NCBI GenBank assembly: GCA_028869255.1
Contig: CP110972.1
Location: 1,493,001 to 1,557,000 of the forward strand
From: Pseudomonas poae
Lineage (GTDB): Bacteria; Pseudomonadota; Gammaproteobacteria; Pseudomonadales; Pseudomonadaceae
Reading direction: 5' to 3'
Length of the DNA: 64,000 nucleotides
Both the position numbers and the translations under genes were made by a program. Shown in pieces: positions 36,525-45,955 of the stretch; the stretch's first letter is position 1, and each line of letters starts with the position of its first letter. The notes below the pieces were generated by a model, which saw nothing but the letters and a program-made list of their open reading frames with translations, did not search any database and was not told where the DNA came from.

Positions 36525-36542
36525 TATTTTTTCGAAAAAATA
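36525..36542. terminator. Perfect AT-rich palindrome after the small membrane protein gene
   Basis: TATTTTTTCGAAAAAATA is an 18-bp perfect palindrome 22 nt after the stop codon. It could form an A/T hairpin ending transcription or act as a protein-binding site; it abuts the LexA-like box. Confidence 0.4.
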
Positions 36543-36558
36543 CTGTACATCCATCCAG
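36543..36558 (+). promoter_or_regulatory. LexA-like box upstream of the secreted PPC-like protein
   Basis: CTGTACATCCATCCAG matches CTGT-N8-ACAG at seven of eight fixed positions and is flanked by TA on both sides (TACTG...CAGTA). A TAATAT sequence at 36559-36564 directly after it could be the -10 element, so LexA binding would block the promoter. The downstream gene starts at 36632. DNA-damage control is inference from the motif. Confidence 0.45.
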
Positions 36559-36579
36559 TAATATTCTACATTCCATCCC

Positions 36580-36598
36580 AGGTGACCGGATGTCACCT
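36580..36598. promoter_or_regulatory. Perfect dyad AGGTGAC-N5-GTCACCT
   Basis: Seven-base arms match exactly around CGGAT, 33 nt before the ATG at 36632. Depending on the transcription start it is either an operator or a 5' leader hairpin. A short T run follows at 36607-36611. Confidence 0.45.
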
Positions 36599-36631
36599 GA
36601 GCTTCACTTTTTAACTATGGATGGATAAAAA

Positions 36632-38104
36632 ATGAAATCGAAAAAAGCCTTTATGCTGGGCGCGGCCATGGCGGCCACTTGCTTCGTTTCGGGCTTTGCC
36701 CTCGCCGAGCAATACCCTCATCTGGCTGCGCAAGCGGCGCAACCGACCATCAAGCAAACCCTCAAAGCGGCTGGTAATGTGCCCGCTACCAAGGCTTCTG
36801 CGGCGCTGAAACAGCAACTGAAGAAACCTGTGGTTGCCGCCAAGGCCAAGGCCGGTTTGGGGGTGGAAAACCGCACGGCATCAGCTCCGGTGACTAAGGT
36901 TACGAAAGCCGACGCCCAACAGGCGAGCGCCGTGCAGGCGGCGCTGGTGCAGGGCTGTGAAACCACCCTGGATGTGAACCAGCTGTACACGGTCAATGGT
37001 GTGCAGACCGGCGACTTGCTGTGCTACCACTTCAACCTGCCGCAGAAGGCCCGGATCAACGCGCTGCTGGTCGGCCAGACGGCGGGCACCAATATGTCGT
37101 TGACCCTGTTCCAGGACGATGGCCAGGGCAACCCGATTCCGCTGGGCACTTCCGATAACCCGGGTACTGGCGATGAAAGCCTCAGTGGTGTGCTGCCGGC
37201 CGGTGATTACTACTGGTTCATGGAGGCCAATGCGGCGGTGCAGGGATCGAGTTTCCAGTTCGGGGTGGCGGTTGACGCCAATCTCGATGCATTCGAGCCC
37301 AATGACACGCCGGACACGGCTTTCCAACTGCCGGACACGCTCAACTATCTCAGCGGCAACGCGGACAGCGTCAATGATGTCGACTACTTCGACTTCAAGG
37401 CCGTACGTGGCCAGAGCGTGGGCTTTGCGTTGACGGCCGATGCCCGCAACCAGTGGATCCTGGAACGCCTGAATGGAAGCCAGTGGGTCGTGGTGGACCC
37501 GACCCTCAAGTCGGACTCGGTCTCCAACCCGGGCGTTGGCGGTGTGGTCAAGTTGCGTGTGCGTCCGAACCCGAATGCCGCCTGGAGTGCGACGGGTAAA
37601 TACAACCTGTCGTTTGGCTCCAACCCACGCATCAATACCTCGGATGTGAAAGGCGAGCCGAGCGTGATCCGCATCCCGTCTTCGGCTTCCGATGTGGGTT
37701 ACGGCTACATGACCACTCAAGCCTATCGGAACCTGACCTGGAAGATGGGCTTGTCGGACAGCACTGGCATGCCGCTGGTGGGGCTGCACCCGATTGTCTT
37801 CCTTGACCAGCGTATCGACCCGGACAATGGCGACATCGTTTACCAGGCATATTCGGCTGCCACCGACAGTTCCGGCGAGGCCGCCGGCACCATCAATGTG
37901 GGCACCTGCTCCGGTGATTTCCAGACCACCTTTGTCGATTACGCCCAAGGCTACAACAACACCTGGCGTACCCAGTTCAACTACGGCGTGTGGCGTATGG
38001 AAGTGCTGGAGTATCCAGGGATCGGCGTCGGTGGGGACAATGTTCCGTATGTGAGCTTTGGCCACCTGTGCACGCAGACCTTGCTGAGCAGCACCAAGGC
38101 CTAA
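36632..38104 (+). CDS. Secreted protein with PPC-like beta-sandwich domains
   Basis: A 490-residue protein with a signal peptide (cut near GFALA|EQY). An Ala/Lys-rich linker covers about residues 28-95, then two domains of pre-peptidase C-terminal type: CETTLDVNQLYTVNGVQTGD...FNLPQKARINALL and LDAFEPNDTPDTAFQLPD...DVDYFDFKAVRGQSVGFAL, followed by a C-terminal domain with paired Cys (VGTCSGDF, GHLCTQ). No protease or other enzyme domain is present, though PPC domains usually accompany secreted proteases. It is likely to be extracellular or periplasmic. Its promoter region carries a LexA-like box. Function unknown. Confidence 0.7.
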   Translation: MKSKKAFMLGAAMAATCFVSGFALAEQYPHLAAQAAQPTIKQTLKAAGNVPATKASAALKQQLKKPVVAAKAKAGLGVENRTASAPVTKVTKADAQQASAVQAALVQGCETTLDVNQLYTVNGVQTGDLLCYHFNLPQKARINALLVGQTAGTNMSLTLFQDDGQGNPIPLGTSDNPGTGDESLSGVLPAGDYYWFMEANAAVQGSSFQFGVAVDANLDAFEPNDTPDTAFQLPDTLNYLSGNADSVNDVDYFDFKAVRGQSVGFALTADARNQWILERLNGSQWVVVDPTLKSDSVSNPGVGGVVKLRVRPNPNAAWSATGKYNLSFGSNPRINTSDVKGEPSVIRIPSSASDVGYGYMTTQAYRNLTWKMGLSDSTGMPLVGLHPIVFLDQRIDPDNGDIVYQAYSAATDSSGEAAGTINVGTCSGDFQTTFVDYAQGYNNTWRTQFNYGVWRMEVLEYPGIGVGGDNVPYVSFGHLCTQTLLSSTKA

Positions 38105-38126
38105 CGAACTGACGCGTTAGACTCCA

Positions 38127-38160
38127 GGGCATACAGGCCTCGCGCCTGTATGCCCTTTTT
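38127..38160 (+). terminator. Rho-independent terminator
   Basis: GGGCATACAGG and CCTGTATGCCC form a perfect 11-bp stem followed by TTTTT, 23 nt after the stop of the secreted protein gene. It ends that transcript and, from the opposite strand, helps close the convergent beta-propeller gene. Confidence 0.92.
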
Positions 38161-38163
38161 GCG

Positions 38164-39261
38164 TTATGGCTCCAGTGCCAATGCCAATGGCAGGCGCGCC
38201 ATGCTGGTGCTCTTGAGCGAGCCCAGGTACAACCAGTTGCCATACTCCCGGGCGGTGGTGATCGGCGAGTAGTTGCCGGCGCTGCCATCCTGCAAATTGG
38301 CGATCACCTTGCCCTTGGTATCCAGCCCCAGCACAAAGGCTTTGCGCTCGATCGGCTTGGGCACCACCATCAGTGCCCGCACCATCACCTTGCGCAGCAG
38401 CGGGTAGCCGGCAAAGCTGTCCAGCAAGGGGTTGCGCGGCGAGTACAGTGCGACCCAGAAGCGGTCCTCGCCGTTAAAGCTGAGGTTATCCGGCAGGCCC
38501 GGCAGGTTGTCGATAAACAGGTCGTGCTGGCCGGCGCGTTCGCCTTTGAGCCAATAACGACTGATGCGATAGGCGCCGGTTTCATTGACCAGCACGTAGT
38601 TTTCGTCCGGGCCGAGGGCCACGCCATTGGCGAATTGCAGCTGCTCCAGCAATACCTCGGTGGTGCCGCTGTTGAAGTCATAGCGCAGCAGCCGGCCATC
38701 GCCGCCATGCTCGATCACCGCCTCACCATCCTGGCCATACCCCCAGCGGCTCGACGCATCGCTGAAGTAGGCATAGCGCCCAGCGGCGTCCACGGCCACA
38801 TCATCCGTAAAACCAAAGGGCACGCCATTGGCGGCGGTGCTCAGCGATGTGAGCTGGCGACGGGTATCCAGCGCGAGCAGGCCCTTGACCCCGTCAGCAA
38901 TGATCAACCGCCCATCCGGGTGCAGCGCCATGCCCAGTGGGCGCCCGCCGGTGTTGGCCAGCACTTCCAGGCTGCGGCTGTCGGGGGAGGTGCGGATGAT
39001 CCGCCCGTCATGCAGGCCGCTGATCAGAAACCCCTGGGCATCCAGCAACAGGGCCTCGGGGCCGGGGATGTCTTGGGCGCCGATTTTCTGTACGCCTTTG
39101 AGGCGCTGGTTTTCGGCGTAAAGCCCGTCCGTCATCGAGGGCGCCTTGGGCGGTACCCAGTTCACCGGTTGCACCTTGGTGGGCATCAGCAACAGAAAAG
39201 CGATCACTGCAAGCAGCAACACAAACATCAGATGACGCAGTTTTCTTGGACGGATACTCAT
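38164..39261 (-). CDS. SMP-30/strictosidine synthase-like beta-propeller hydrolase, membrane anchored
   Basis: A 365-residue protein with an N-terminal membrane anchor (LRHLMFVLLLAVIAFLLLMP) and a six-bladed propeller: PGPEALLLDAQGFLISGLHD, GRPLGMALHPDGRLIIAD, DDVAVDAAGRYAYFSDAS, FANGVALGPDENYVLVNETG and LPDNLSFNGEDRFWVALYSP. These match the strictosidine synthase-like/APMAP group, calcium-dependent hydrolases of lactones or esters facing the periplasm. Its ATG overlaps the stop of the hydroxylase remnant (ATGA), showing it was once the second gene of an operon. Confidence 0.82.
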   Translation of the reverse strand: MSIRPRKLRHLMFVLLLAVIAFLLLMPTKVQPVNWVPPKAPSMTDGLYAENQRLKGVQKIGAQDIPGPEALLLDAQGFLISGLHDGRIIRTSPDSRSLEVLANTGGRPLGMALHPDGRLIIADGVKGLLALDTRRQLTSLSTAANGVPFGFTDDVAVDAAGRYAYFSDASSRWGYGQDGEAVIEHGGDGRLLRYDFNSGTTEVLLEQLQFANGVALGPDENYVLVNETGAYRISRYWLKGERAGQHDLFIDNLPGLPDNLSFNGEDRFWVALYSPRNPLLDSFAGYPLLRKVMVRALMVVPKPIERKAFVLGLDTKGKVIANLQDGSAGNYSPITTAREYGNWLYLGSLKSTSMARLPLALALEP

Positions 39262-39551
39262 GACGATTCCTGGTTGTCGTTGGGGCGCGGTTCCCAGTGC
39301 AGGGTGCCGAACAGATAATCCATCAGCGGCAGGACGATATTGAAATTGCGCCCCTGCATCAGCTCGCGACGGTGGTGCAGGGCATGCAATCGGTACATCT
39401 GGCGAAGCCACGGCAGGCGCGCCACCGGATGTTCGGCAGGCAGGTGCTTGCAGGCGTGAAACACTTCGTAAAGTAAATATCCCAGGAGCCTGCACCCGGC
39501 AAACAGCCCGAGGTCGTAACGGCCGCTAAAGGTCTCGGTGGGGCGGGGCAT
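39258..39551 (-). pseudogene. C-terminal remnant of a sterol desaturase/fatty-acid hydroxylase-family protein
   Basis: Ninety-seven residues remain, including the HALHH metal-binding box and the C-terminal NFNIVLPLMDYLFGTLHW stretch of the fatty-acid hydroxylase superfamily, whose members have roughly 250-300 residues with several membrane helices and more histidine boxes. The N-terminal half is absent in all frames upstream, and a REPIN lies 88 nt before the first ATG. Truncation by deletion is likely, leaving the ATGA-coupled propeller gene with a disrupted 5' context. Confidence 0.65.
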
Positions 39552-39638
39552 GGCAGGCTGCTCGGTGTTTTTTTGTTGGAGGCTGAGCTTAGTTGGTGGT
39601 GGGGAATGTGCGAGTTTTTGCGCTGCGCATGAAACCGG

Positions 39639-39725
39639 TGTGGGAGCTGGCTTGCCTGCGATGCAGACACCTTGCGGTATCAGGCACAGCGCGTGGATGC
39701 CATCGCAGGCAAGCCAGCTCCCACA
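39639..39725. repeat. REPIN (inverted REP pair, TGCCTGCGAT class)
   Basis: Facing copies of TGTGGGAGCTGGCTTGCC...GCGATG around a spacer of about 34 nt, between the hydroxylase remnant and the divergent polyol operon. Confidence 0.9.
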
Positions 39726-39794
39726 TTGACCGCGTAACCCGAAGCGACCAGTGGGGGCTTGCACACCCCTCATTTCCTTGCTAGCTTCTCGCAA

Positions 39795-39812
39795 AATGTT
39801 AACGATAACATT
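39795..39812 (+). promoter_or_regulatory. LacI/GalR-type operator before the polyol operon
   Basis: AATGTTA-ACGA-TAACATT is an 18-bp dyad with perfect seven-base arms, 36 nt before the ATG of the binding-protein gene, where it would overlap the promoter. The central CG and the TGTTA half-sites suit a LacI-family protein, and a LacI gene closes this cluster at 46797-47801. Confidence 0.7.
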
Positions 39813-39848
39813 TGCTCTAAAAATAAAAACAAAACAGAGACCCACGCC

Positions 39849-40772
39849 ATGAAAATTCTCCCGAAAACCCTGTGTTTATTGGCTGTAAGCATCACCCTCG
39901 GCACCGTTTCCCCAGCCTTTGCCGACGCTGCCAAACCGATCCGCATCGGCGCGTCCTTCCAGGAAATCAACAACCCCTATTTCGTCACCATGAAAAACGC
40001 CCTCGAAGAAGCGGGCGCGAGTATCGGTGCGAAGTTGATCATCACCGACGCCCGCCACGACGTGTCCAAGCAGGTCAGTGATGTGGAAGACATGCTGCAA
40101 AAAGGCATCGATATCCTGCTGATCAACCCCACCGATTCGGTCGGCGTGCAATCGGCCGTCAAGTCCGCCCATGCCGCCGGTGTCGTGGTGGTGGCGGTGG
40201 ATGCCCAGGCGGAGGGGCCGCTGGACTCATTCGTCGGCTCGAAGAACTTCGACGCCGGTTTCCAGGCCTGTGAATACCTGGCCAAGCACATCGGCGACAA
40301 GGGCAATATCGCCATCCTCGACGGCATCGCCGTGGTGCCGATCCTGGAGCGCGTGCGCGGTTGCAAGGAAGCTGTGGCCAAGCATCCGGACATCAAGATC
40401 GTGAGCATCCAGAACGGCAAGCAGGAACGTGACCAGGCGCTGACCGTCACCGAAAACATGCTGCAGGCCCAGCCGACCCTCAAGGGCATTTTCAGCGTGA
40501 ATGACAACGGCTCGCTCGGTGCGCTCTCGGCCATCGAAGCCAGCGGCCTGGACGTGAAGCTGGTCAGCGTCGACGGCGCGCCGGAAGCGATCAAGGCGAT
40601 CCAGAAGCCCGGCAGCAAATTCATCGCCACCTCGGCCCAATACCCGCGTGACCAGATTCGCCTCGCCCTGGGCATCGCCCTGGCCAAGAAGTGGGGCTCG
40701 CAAGTGCCTGCCACGATTCCGGTGGACATCACCCTGATCGACCAGGCCAAGGCCAAGGATTTCAGCTGGTAA
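39849..40772 (+). CDS. Sugar/polyol ABC transporter substrate-binding protein (RbsB-like)
   Basis: A 307-residue periplasmic binding protein. The signal peptide ends at SPAFA|DAA, then comes a type-I fold with IRIGASFQEINNPYFVTMKN, GIDILLINPTDSVGVQSAV, VVAVDAQAEG and the hinge GIFSVNDNGSLGALSAIE. It captures a pentose, polyol or related sugar for the RbsAC-like complex encoded downstream. The ATG at 39849 is the first with a leader; the longer frame has no signal peptide. Confidence 0.9.
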   Translation: MKILPKTLCLLAVSITLGTVSPAFADAAKPIRIGASFQEINNPYFVTMKNALEEAGASIGAKLIITDARHDVSKQVSDVEDMLQKGIDILLINPTDSVGVQSAVKSAHAAGVVVVAVDAQAEGPLDSFVGSKNFDAGFQACEYLAKHIGDKGNIAILDGIAVVPILERVRGCKEAVAKHPDIKIVSIQNGKQERDQALTVTENMLQAQPTLKGIFSVNDNGSLGALSAIEASGLDVKLVSVDGAPEAIKAIQKPGSKFIATSAQYPRDQIRLALGIALAKKWGSQVPATIPVDITLIDQAKAKDFSW

Positions 40773-40780
40773 ATCACCCA

Positions 40781-40803
40781 GGCCCCACGCAATTCGTGGG
40801 GCC
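40781..40803 (+). promoter_or_regulatory. Intercistronic stem-loop after the binding-protein gene
   Basis: GGCCCCACG-CAATT-CGTGGGGCC is a perfect 9-bp stem without a following T run. Such hairpins stabilise the upstream message and let the binding protein be made in excess over the membrane components. Confidence 0.65.
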
Positions 40804-40835
40804 CAGGTCATCCTTCTGAATACGAGGTCGGCGGT

Positions 40836-42344
40836 ATGAGCAGTCTTCTCAAGCTGGAAAACATCTGTAAGCGGTACCCGGGCGTACAGGCCCTGAAGTC
40901 GATCAACCTGCAAGTCGAGCGCGGCGAGATCCATGCCCTGCTCGGGGAAAATGGCGCGGGAAAATCGACCCTGATGAAAATCCTCGGCGGCGTCGAGCAT
41001 CAAGACGAAGGCCAGATCCTGATCGACGGCCAGGCGCAGCACTTCGCGACCTACCGTGATGCGATTGCCGCCGGCATCGGCATCGTGTTCCAGGAATTCA
41101 GCCTGATTCCCTACCTCACGGCGGTGGAAAACATCTTCCTCGGCCACGAGTTGAGCAACCGCTTTGGCCTGCTGCGCAAGCGCGAAATGGTCGAGGCGTC
41201 CCAGGCTCTGTTCAAGCGCCTGGGCGTGACCATCGACCTGCAATGCGCGGTCAAGCACTTGAGTGTGGCCGAACAGCAGTTTGTCGAAATCGCCAAGGCC
41301 CTGGCCCTGGATGCGCGCCTGCTGGTGTTGGATGAGCCCACCGCAACCCTGACGCCGAGCGAGGCCGAGCTGCTGTTTGAGATCATGCGCGAGCTCAAGC
41401 GCCAGGGCGTGGCAGTGATCTTTATCTCCCATCACCTGGAGGAGATTTTCCAGGTGTGTGACCGCATCAGCGTCTTGCGCGACGGCGGCAATGTAGGCGT
41501 CACAGACGTGGCCGACAGCGACATCGACCGCCTGGTCGAGATGATGGTCGGGCGTCGCCTGGAATGCAGTTTTCCACCCAAGCCGACCAGCGCACGCGGC
41601 CCGCTGTTGCTGGAGGTCAAGGACATCCAACTGGTACGCAACGGCCCGCACAACCGCTTCCAACTGCACAAGGGCGAGATTCTCGGCTTTGCCGGGTTGG
41701 TCGGTTCCGGGCGTACGGAACTCGCGTTGGGCATGATGGGCGCGCTGCCGTCGGTGAGCAAAGACGTGTGGCTGCGCGGCGAAAAAATCAGCCTCGACGA
41801 CCCGGCTCAGGCCCTGGCCCATGGCATCGGCCTGCTGCCGGAAAGCCGCAAGAGCGAAGGGCTGATCACCGATTTCAGCATCCGTGAAAACATCTCGCTG
41901 AACAACCTGCCCAAATACCAGAACGCCTCGGGCCTGATCGACAAGACCCGCGAATGCGCCAGCGTCGAAGGCCTGATGAAGCAACTGTCGATCAAAGCCC
42001 CGAGCAGCGAAAGCCGGGTGTTCAACCTCAGCGGCGGCAACCAGCAAAAGGTCGTGATCGCACGCTGGATCAACCACCACTGCGACGTGCTGGTGTTCGA
42101 TGAACCCACCCGTGGTATCGACGTGGGGGCCAAGGCGCAGATCTACGCGCTGATGCGCCGCCTCACCGAACAGGGTTACGCAATCATCATGATTTCCTCC
42201 GAGTTGCCGGAAATCATCGGCATGTGCGACCGCGTCGCCGTGTTCCACAAGGGCGCCATCGTCAAGCTGCTGGAAGCGTCCGCCGTCAATCCTCAAGAGG
42301 TCATGCGCCATGCAACAGGGGGCTCAAGTGAATACGTCCATTAG
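40836..42344 (+). CDS. Sugar/polyol ABC transporter double ATPase (RbsA-like)
   Basis: A 502-residue protein with two ATPase domains. The N-terminal one is complete: [35 protein letters not shown] and ISHHL. The C-terminal one has the usual altered Walker A (GLVGSGRTE), then [15 protein letters not shown] and [14 protein letters not shown]. This is the standard RbsA/MglA/XylG layout. It overlaps the permease gene by 35 nt. Confidence 0.93.
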   Translation: MSSLLKLENICKRYPGVQALKSINLQVERGEIHALLGENGAGKSTLMKILGGVEHQDEGQILIDGQAQHFATYRDAIAAGIGIVFQEFSLIPYLTAVENIFLGHELSNRFGLLRKREMVEASQALFKRLGVTIDLQCAVKHLSVAEQQFVEIAKALALDARLLVLDEPTATLTPSEAELLFEIMRELKRQGVAVIFISHHLEEIFQVCDRISVLRDGGNVGVTDVADSDIDRLVEMMVGRRLECSFPPKPTSARGPLLLEVKDIQLVRNGPHNRFQLHKGEILGFAGLVGSGRTELALGMMGALPSVSKDVWLRGEKISLDDPAQALAHGIGLLPESRKSEGLITDFSIRENISLNNLPKYQNASGLIDKTRECASVEGLMKQLSIKAPSSESRVFNLSGGNQQKVVIARWINHHCDVLVFDEPTRGIDVGAKAQIYALMRRLTEQGYAIIMISSELPEIIGMCDRVAVFHKGAIVKLLEASAVNPQEVMRHATGGSSEYVH

Positions 42345-43302
42345 TACCGGCGATAACAGCTGGCTGCGCCTGAACCTGGCGCGGCTGGTGCGCTCGCCGG
42401 CGTTCTATCCGTTCGTGGGGCTGGTGGTGGTGACCCTGGTGATGATCCTTGCCAGCGACACCTTCCTGACCACCAGCAACCTGTCGAACATCGCACGCCA
42501 GGTGTCGATCAACGCAATTATCGCGGTGGGCATGACCTGCGTGATTCTCACCGGCGGCATCGATTTGTCGGTGGGGCCGGTGATGGCGTTGTCCGGCACG
42601 CTCACGGCCGGGTTGATGGTCGCGGGCCTGCCGCCCGGCCTTGCAATTGGCGCAGGGATGTTGATCGGCGTGGCCTTCGGCATCGGCAACGGGCTGTTCG
42701 TCGCCTACCTGCACATGCCGCCGATCATCGTCACCCTGGCGACCATGGGCATCGCCCGTGGCCTGGGCCTGATGTACACCGACGGCTACCCGATTTCCGG
42801 GCTGCCGGAGTGGTTCGGTTTCTTCGGGCGCCAGAGCCTGTTCGGTATTGAAGTGCCGATCCTGATCATGCTGGTCACCTACGCCGCGGCCTATGTGCTG
42901 CTGCAGCACACGCGTATCGGTCGCTACATCTACGCGATTGGCGGCAATGAAGAAGCGGTGCGTCTGTCCGGCGTGCGTGCAGCGCGTTTCAAGTTGCTGG
43001 TGTACGGCATCAGCGGCCTGACGGCGGCAATTGCCGGGCTGGTACTCACCTCACGCCTGATGAGCGGCCAGCCGAATGCGGGCGTGTCGTTCGAACTGGA
43101 TGCGATTGCTGCCGTGGTACTCGGTGGTGCGTCGATTGCCGGTGGGCGCGGCGTGATCGTCGGCACCTTGCTCGGCGCCATGCTGCTCGGCGTACTCAAT
43201 AACGGACTGAACATGCTCGGGGTCTCGCCCTACGTCCAGAGCGTGATCAAGGGCGGGATCATTTTGCTGGCGATCTTTATCAGCCGTCAGCGCCATAAAT
43301 AA
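42310..43302 (+). CDS. Sugar/polyol ABC transporter permease (RbsC-like)
   Basis: A 330-residue membrane protein with eight to ten helices. The signature [20 protein letters not shown], the [15 protein letters not shown] loop and [14 protein letters not shown] are typical of the RbsC family. It forms the channel with the RbsA-like ATPase and is followed 23 nt later by the dehydrogenase gene of the same operon. Confidence 0.93.
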   Translation: MQQGAQVNTSISTGDNSWLRLNLARLVRSPAFYPFVGLVVVTLVMILASDTFLTTSNLSNIARQVSINAIIAVGMTCVILTGGIDLSVGPVMALSGTLTAGLMVAGLPPGLAIGAGMLIGVAFGIGNGLFVAYLHMPPIIVTLATMGIARGLGLMYTDGYPISGLPEWFGFFGRQSLFGIEVPILIMLVTYAAAYVLLQHTRIGRYIYAIGGNEEAVRLSGVRAARFKLLVYGISGLTAAIAGLVLTSRLMSGQPNAGVSFELDAIAAVVLGGASIAGGRGVIVGTLLGAMLLGVLNNGLNMLGVSPYVQSVIKGGIILLAIFISRQRHK

Positions 43303-43324
43303 ACTCAAGACAGGACCGAACACC

Positions 43325-44404
43325 ATGGACAAGTACACCGACATGCAAGCCGTCGTTTGCCACGGCCCCAAAGACTATCGCCTGGAACGCATCGGCAAAC
43401 CCCAGGCCCGTCCCAACGAACTGGTGATCCGTATCGCCGCCTGTGGCATCTGCGCCAGTGACTGCAAATGCCACTCCGGCGCTGCGATGTTCTGGGGCGG
43501 CGACAACCCGTGGGTCAAGGCGCCGGTGGTGCCGGGGCACGAGTTTTTCGGCTATGTGGTGGAAGCGGGCGAGGGCGCCGAGGAGCACTTCGAAGTCGCG
43601 GTAGGCGACAAGGTGATCGCCGAGCAGATCGTGCCCTGCGGCAAGTGCCGTTTCTGCAAATCCGGCAAGTACTGGATGTGCGAAGTGCACAACATCTTCG
43701 GCTTCCAGCGAGAAGTGGCCGAAGGCGGCATGGCCCAGTACATGCGCATCCCCAAGACCGCCATCGTGCACAAGATTCCCGAGTCGGTGTCGCTGGAAGA
43801 CTCGGCGCTGGTGGAGCCGATGGCCTGTTCGATCCATACCGTCAACCGTGGTGATATCCAGCTCGACGACGTGGTGGTGATCGCCGGCGCCGGCACCCTC
43901 GGGCTGTGCATGGTCCAGGTTGCCGCGTTGAAGACCCCGAAGAAGCTGGTGGTGATCGACATGGTCGACGAACGCCTGGAGCTGGCGAAGAAGTTCGGCG
44001 CCGATGTGGTGATCAACCCGTCCCGAGACAACGCCCGTGAAATCATCAACGGCCTCACCGACAACTATGGCTGTGACGTCTACATCGAGACCACCGGCGT
44101 ACCGGCCGGCGTGACCCAGGGCCTGGACCTGATCCGCAAGCTCGGGCGTTTTGTCGAGTTCAGCGTGTTCGGCGCCGAGACCAGTGTCGACTGGTCGATC
44201 ATCGGCGACCGCAAGGAGCTGGACGTACGTGGCGCGCACCTGGGGCCGTATTGCTACCCGATCGCCATCGACCTGTTCGAGCGCGGCCTGGTGACCTCCA
44301 CAGGCATTGTCACCCATGATTTTCCGCTGGATAACTTTGCCGAAGCGTTTGAGTTGGCCAACTCGACCAAGTCGATCAAGGTGCTGTTGAAGCCGGTGGT
44401 CTGA
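43325..44404 (+). CDS. Zn-dependent polyol dehydrogenase (erythritol/L-threitol dehydrogenase-like)
   Basis: A 359-residue medium-chain dehydrogenase. Catalytic Zn ligands lie in CGICASDCKCH and PGHEFFG, the structural Zn site is CGKCRFCKSGKYWMC, and the NAD site is GAGTLGLCMVQVAAL. The CKCHSGAAMFWGGDNPW stretch resembles dehydrogenases that oxidise erythritol or L-threitol to L-erythrulose. In the operon it probably performs the first oxidation of the imported polyol; the exact sugar alcohol is not provable here. Confidence 0.8.
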   Translation: MDKYTDMQAVVCHGPKDYRLERIGKPQARPNELVIRIAACGICASDCKCHSGAAMFWGGDNPWVKAPVVPGHEFFGYVVEAGEGAEEHFEVAVGDKVIAEQIVPCGKCRFCKSGKYWMCEVHNIFGFQREVAEGGMAQYMRIPKTAIVHKIPESVSLEDSALVEPMACSIHTVNRGDIQLDDVVVIAGAGTLGLCMVQVAALKTPKKLVVIDMVDERLELAKKFGADVVINPSRDNAREIINGLTDNYGCDVYIETTGVPAGVTQGLDLIRKLGRFVEFSVFGAETSVDWSIIGDRKELDVRGAHLGPYCYPIAIDLFERGLVTSTGIVTHDFPLDNFAEAFELANSTKSIKVLLKPVV

Positions 44405-44407
44405 TCT

Positions 44408-45940
44408 ATGGAATACGTAATGGGGGTCGATATAGGAACCCAGAGCACCAAGGCGCTGCTGGTGGATGGTCAAGGCACGATCATCGCCCAGCACAGCCAG
44501 GGGTATCGCGTGGATACCCCGAAAGTGCGTTGGGCCGAGCAATGGCCGCAGGTCTGGCTGGATGCCGTCGAGACCTGCGTGGCGCAGTGCATGGCCAAGG
44601 CCGGCGTGGCGGCGGAGCAGGTCAAGGCGCTGTGCATCAGCAGCCTGTATGGCGGCTCGGGGATTGCGGTGGACGCGCAGATCACACCGCTGCACCCGTG
44701 CCTGATCTGGATGGACCGCCGCGCCGGCGAGCAGGTGGCGTGGGTGCGTGAGCATGTGGACCTGGAGCGCTTGTACGCGGTCACCGGCAACTCGGTGGAC
44801 AGTTACTACGGCTTCACCAAGATGCTCTGGCTCAAGCAGCACCAGCCACAGGTGTGGGCCAACACCCGCTACCTGCTGCCGCCCAACAGCTATATCAACT
44901 GGTGCCTCACCGGGGAGTTGGCGGTGGACCATAGCAGCGCCGGCAATATCGGCGGGGTGTATGACGTGGCGGCGCGCGGCTGGTCGGGCGAGATGCTCGA
45001 CGCGCTGGGCATACCGCTGGCGATGATGCCCGAGCGCCTGGTGCATTCCGGTGAGGTGGTGGGTGGTCTGCTGGATAACTGGGCCACGCGCCTGGGCCTG
45101 CAGACCGGCACGCCGATCCTGGCGGGCGGCGTGGATGCGGCCATGGCGACCCTGGCGGCGGGCGTTACGCAGCCGGGCAACCATGTGGCGATGATCGGCA
45201 CCAGCATGTGCTGGGGTTACCTGAACCAGCACGTGGATGCGCGTCACGGGCTGGTGAGTTTTCCTCACGTCTACAACGGTCACCGCGACCTCTACATCTT
45301 CGGCGGTGCGATCACCGCCGGCGCGTCGGTGAGCTGGTTTCGCGAGCAGTTCTGCCAGGCCGAAGAGCAACAGGCCAAAGCCAGCGGGCAGGACAGCCTG
45401 GTGTTGCTGGAACAGCGCGCCCGGCAGATCCCGGCGGGCAGCGAAGGCTTGCTGTTCCTGCCCTACCTGATGGGCGAACGCAGCCCGGTATGGGATGACC
45501 GCGCCAGTGGCAGTTTTGTCGGGTTGAACCTCTACCACAGCCGCATCCACCTGTACCGCGCCGTGCTGGAAGGGGTGAGTTTTGCCCTGCGCCACAATAT
45601 CGAGGCGGGCACTCGTGGCGCGCACTCGTTGGACCCACGCTTGATCGTGGTGGGCGGCGCGAGCCATTCGGACCTGTGGATGCAGATCATCGCGGACGTT
45701 ACGCGGTACCCGGTGTACACCATCGTGCAGGAGGTGGAAGCGGCACTCGGCGCGGCGTTGCTGGCCGCGCACACAGTGGGGTTGGTGAGTGACGGGGAGA
45801 TGGACAAGGGCTGGGTGCAACTGGCGTTGCGGGCTGAGCCGAATGCGCAAAATGTCGAGGCGTATGAGCGTGCGTTTGGCGAATACCTGAAGCTGTATCC
45901 GGCGCTGAAACCGATCATGCATAACCTGCAAACCACCTGA
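44408..45940 (+). CDS. FGGY-family carbohydrate kinase
   Basis: A 510-residue sugar kinase with the phosphate-binding loop GVDIGTQSTKALLVD at the N-terminus, LIWMDRRAGEQ, a central GGVDAAMATLAAGV and the C-terminal ATP loop VVGGASHSDLWMQII. It should phosphorylate the ketose formed by the neighbouring dehydrogenase or the polyol itself; xylulose and erythritol kinases have this fold. It lies 3 nt after the dehydrogenase gene and a REPIN follows. Confidence 0.88.
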   Translation: MEYVMGVDIGTQSTKALLVDGQGTIIAQHSQGYRVDTPKVRWAEQWPQVWLDAVETCVAQCMAKAGVAAEQVKALCISSLYGGSGIAVDAQITPLHPCLIWMDRRAGEQVAWVREHVDLERLYAVTGNSVDSYYGFTKMLWLKQHQPQVWANTRYLLPPNSYINWCLTGELAVDHSSAGNIGGVYDVAARGWSGEMLDALGIPLAMMPERLVHSGEVVGGLLDNWATRLGLQTGTPILAGGVDAAMATLAAGVTQPGNHVAMIGTSMCWGYLNQHVDARHGLVSFPHVYNGHRDLYIFGGAITAGASVSWFREQFCQAEEQQAKASGQDSLVLLEQRARQIPAGSEGLLFLPYLMGERSPVWDDRASGSFVGLNLYHSRIHLYRAVLEGVSFALRHNIEAGTRGAHSLDPRLIVVGGASHSDLWMQIIADVTRYPVYTIVQEVEAALGAALLAAHTVGLVSDGEMDKGWVQLALRAEPNAQNVEAYERAFGEYLKLYPALKPIMHNLQTT

Positions 45941-45955
45941 CTCAACACCACCCAA

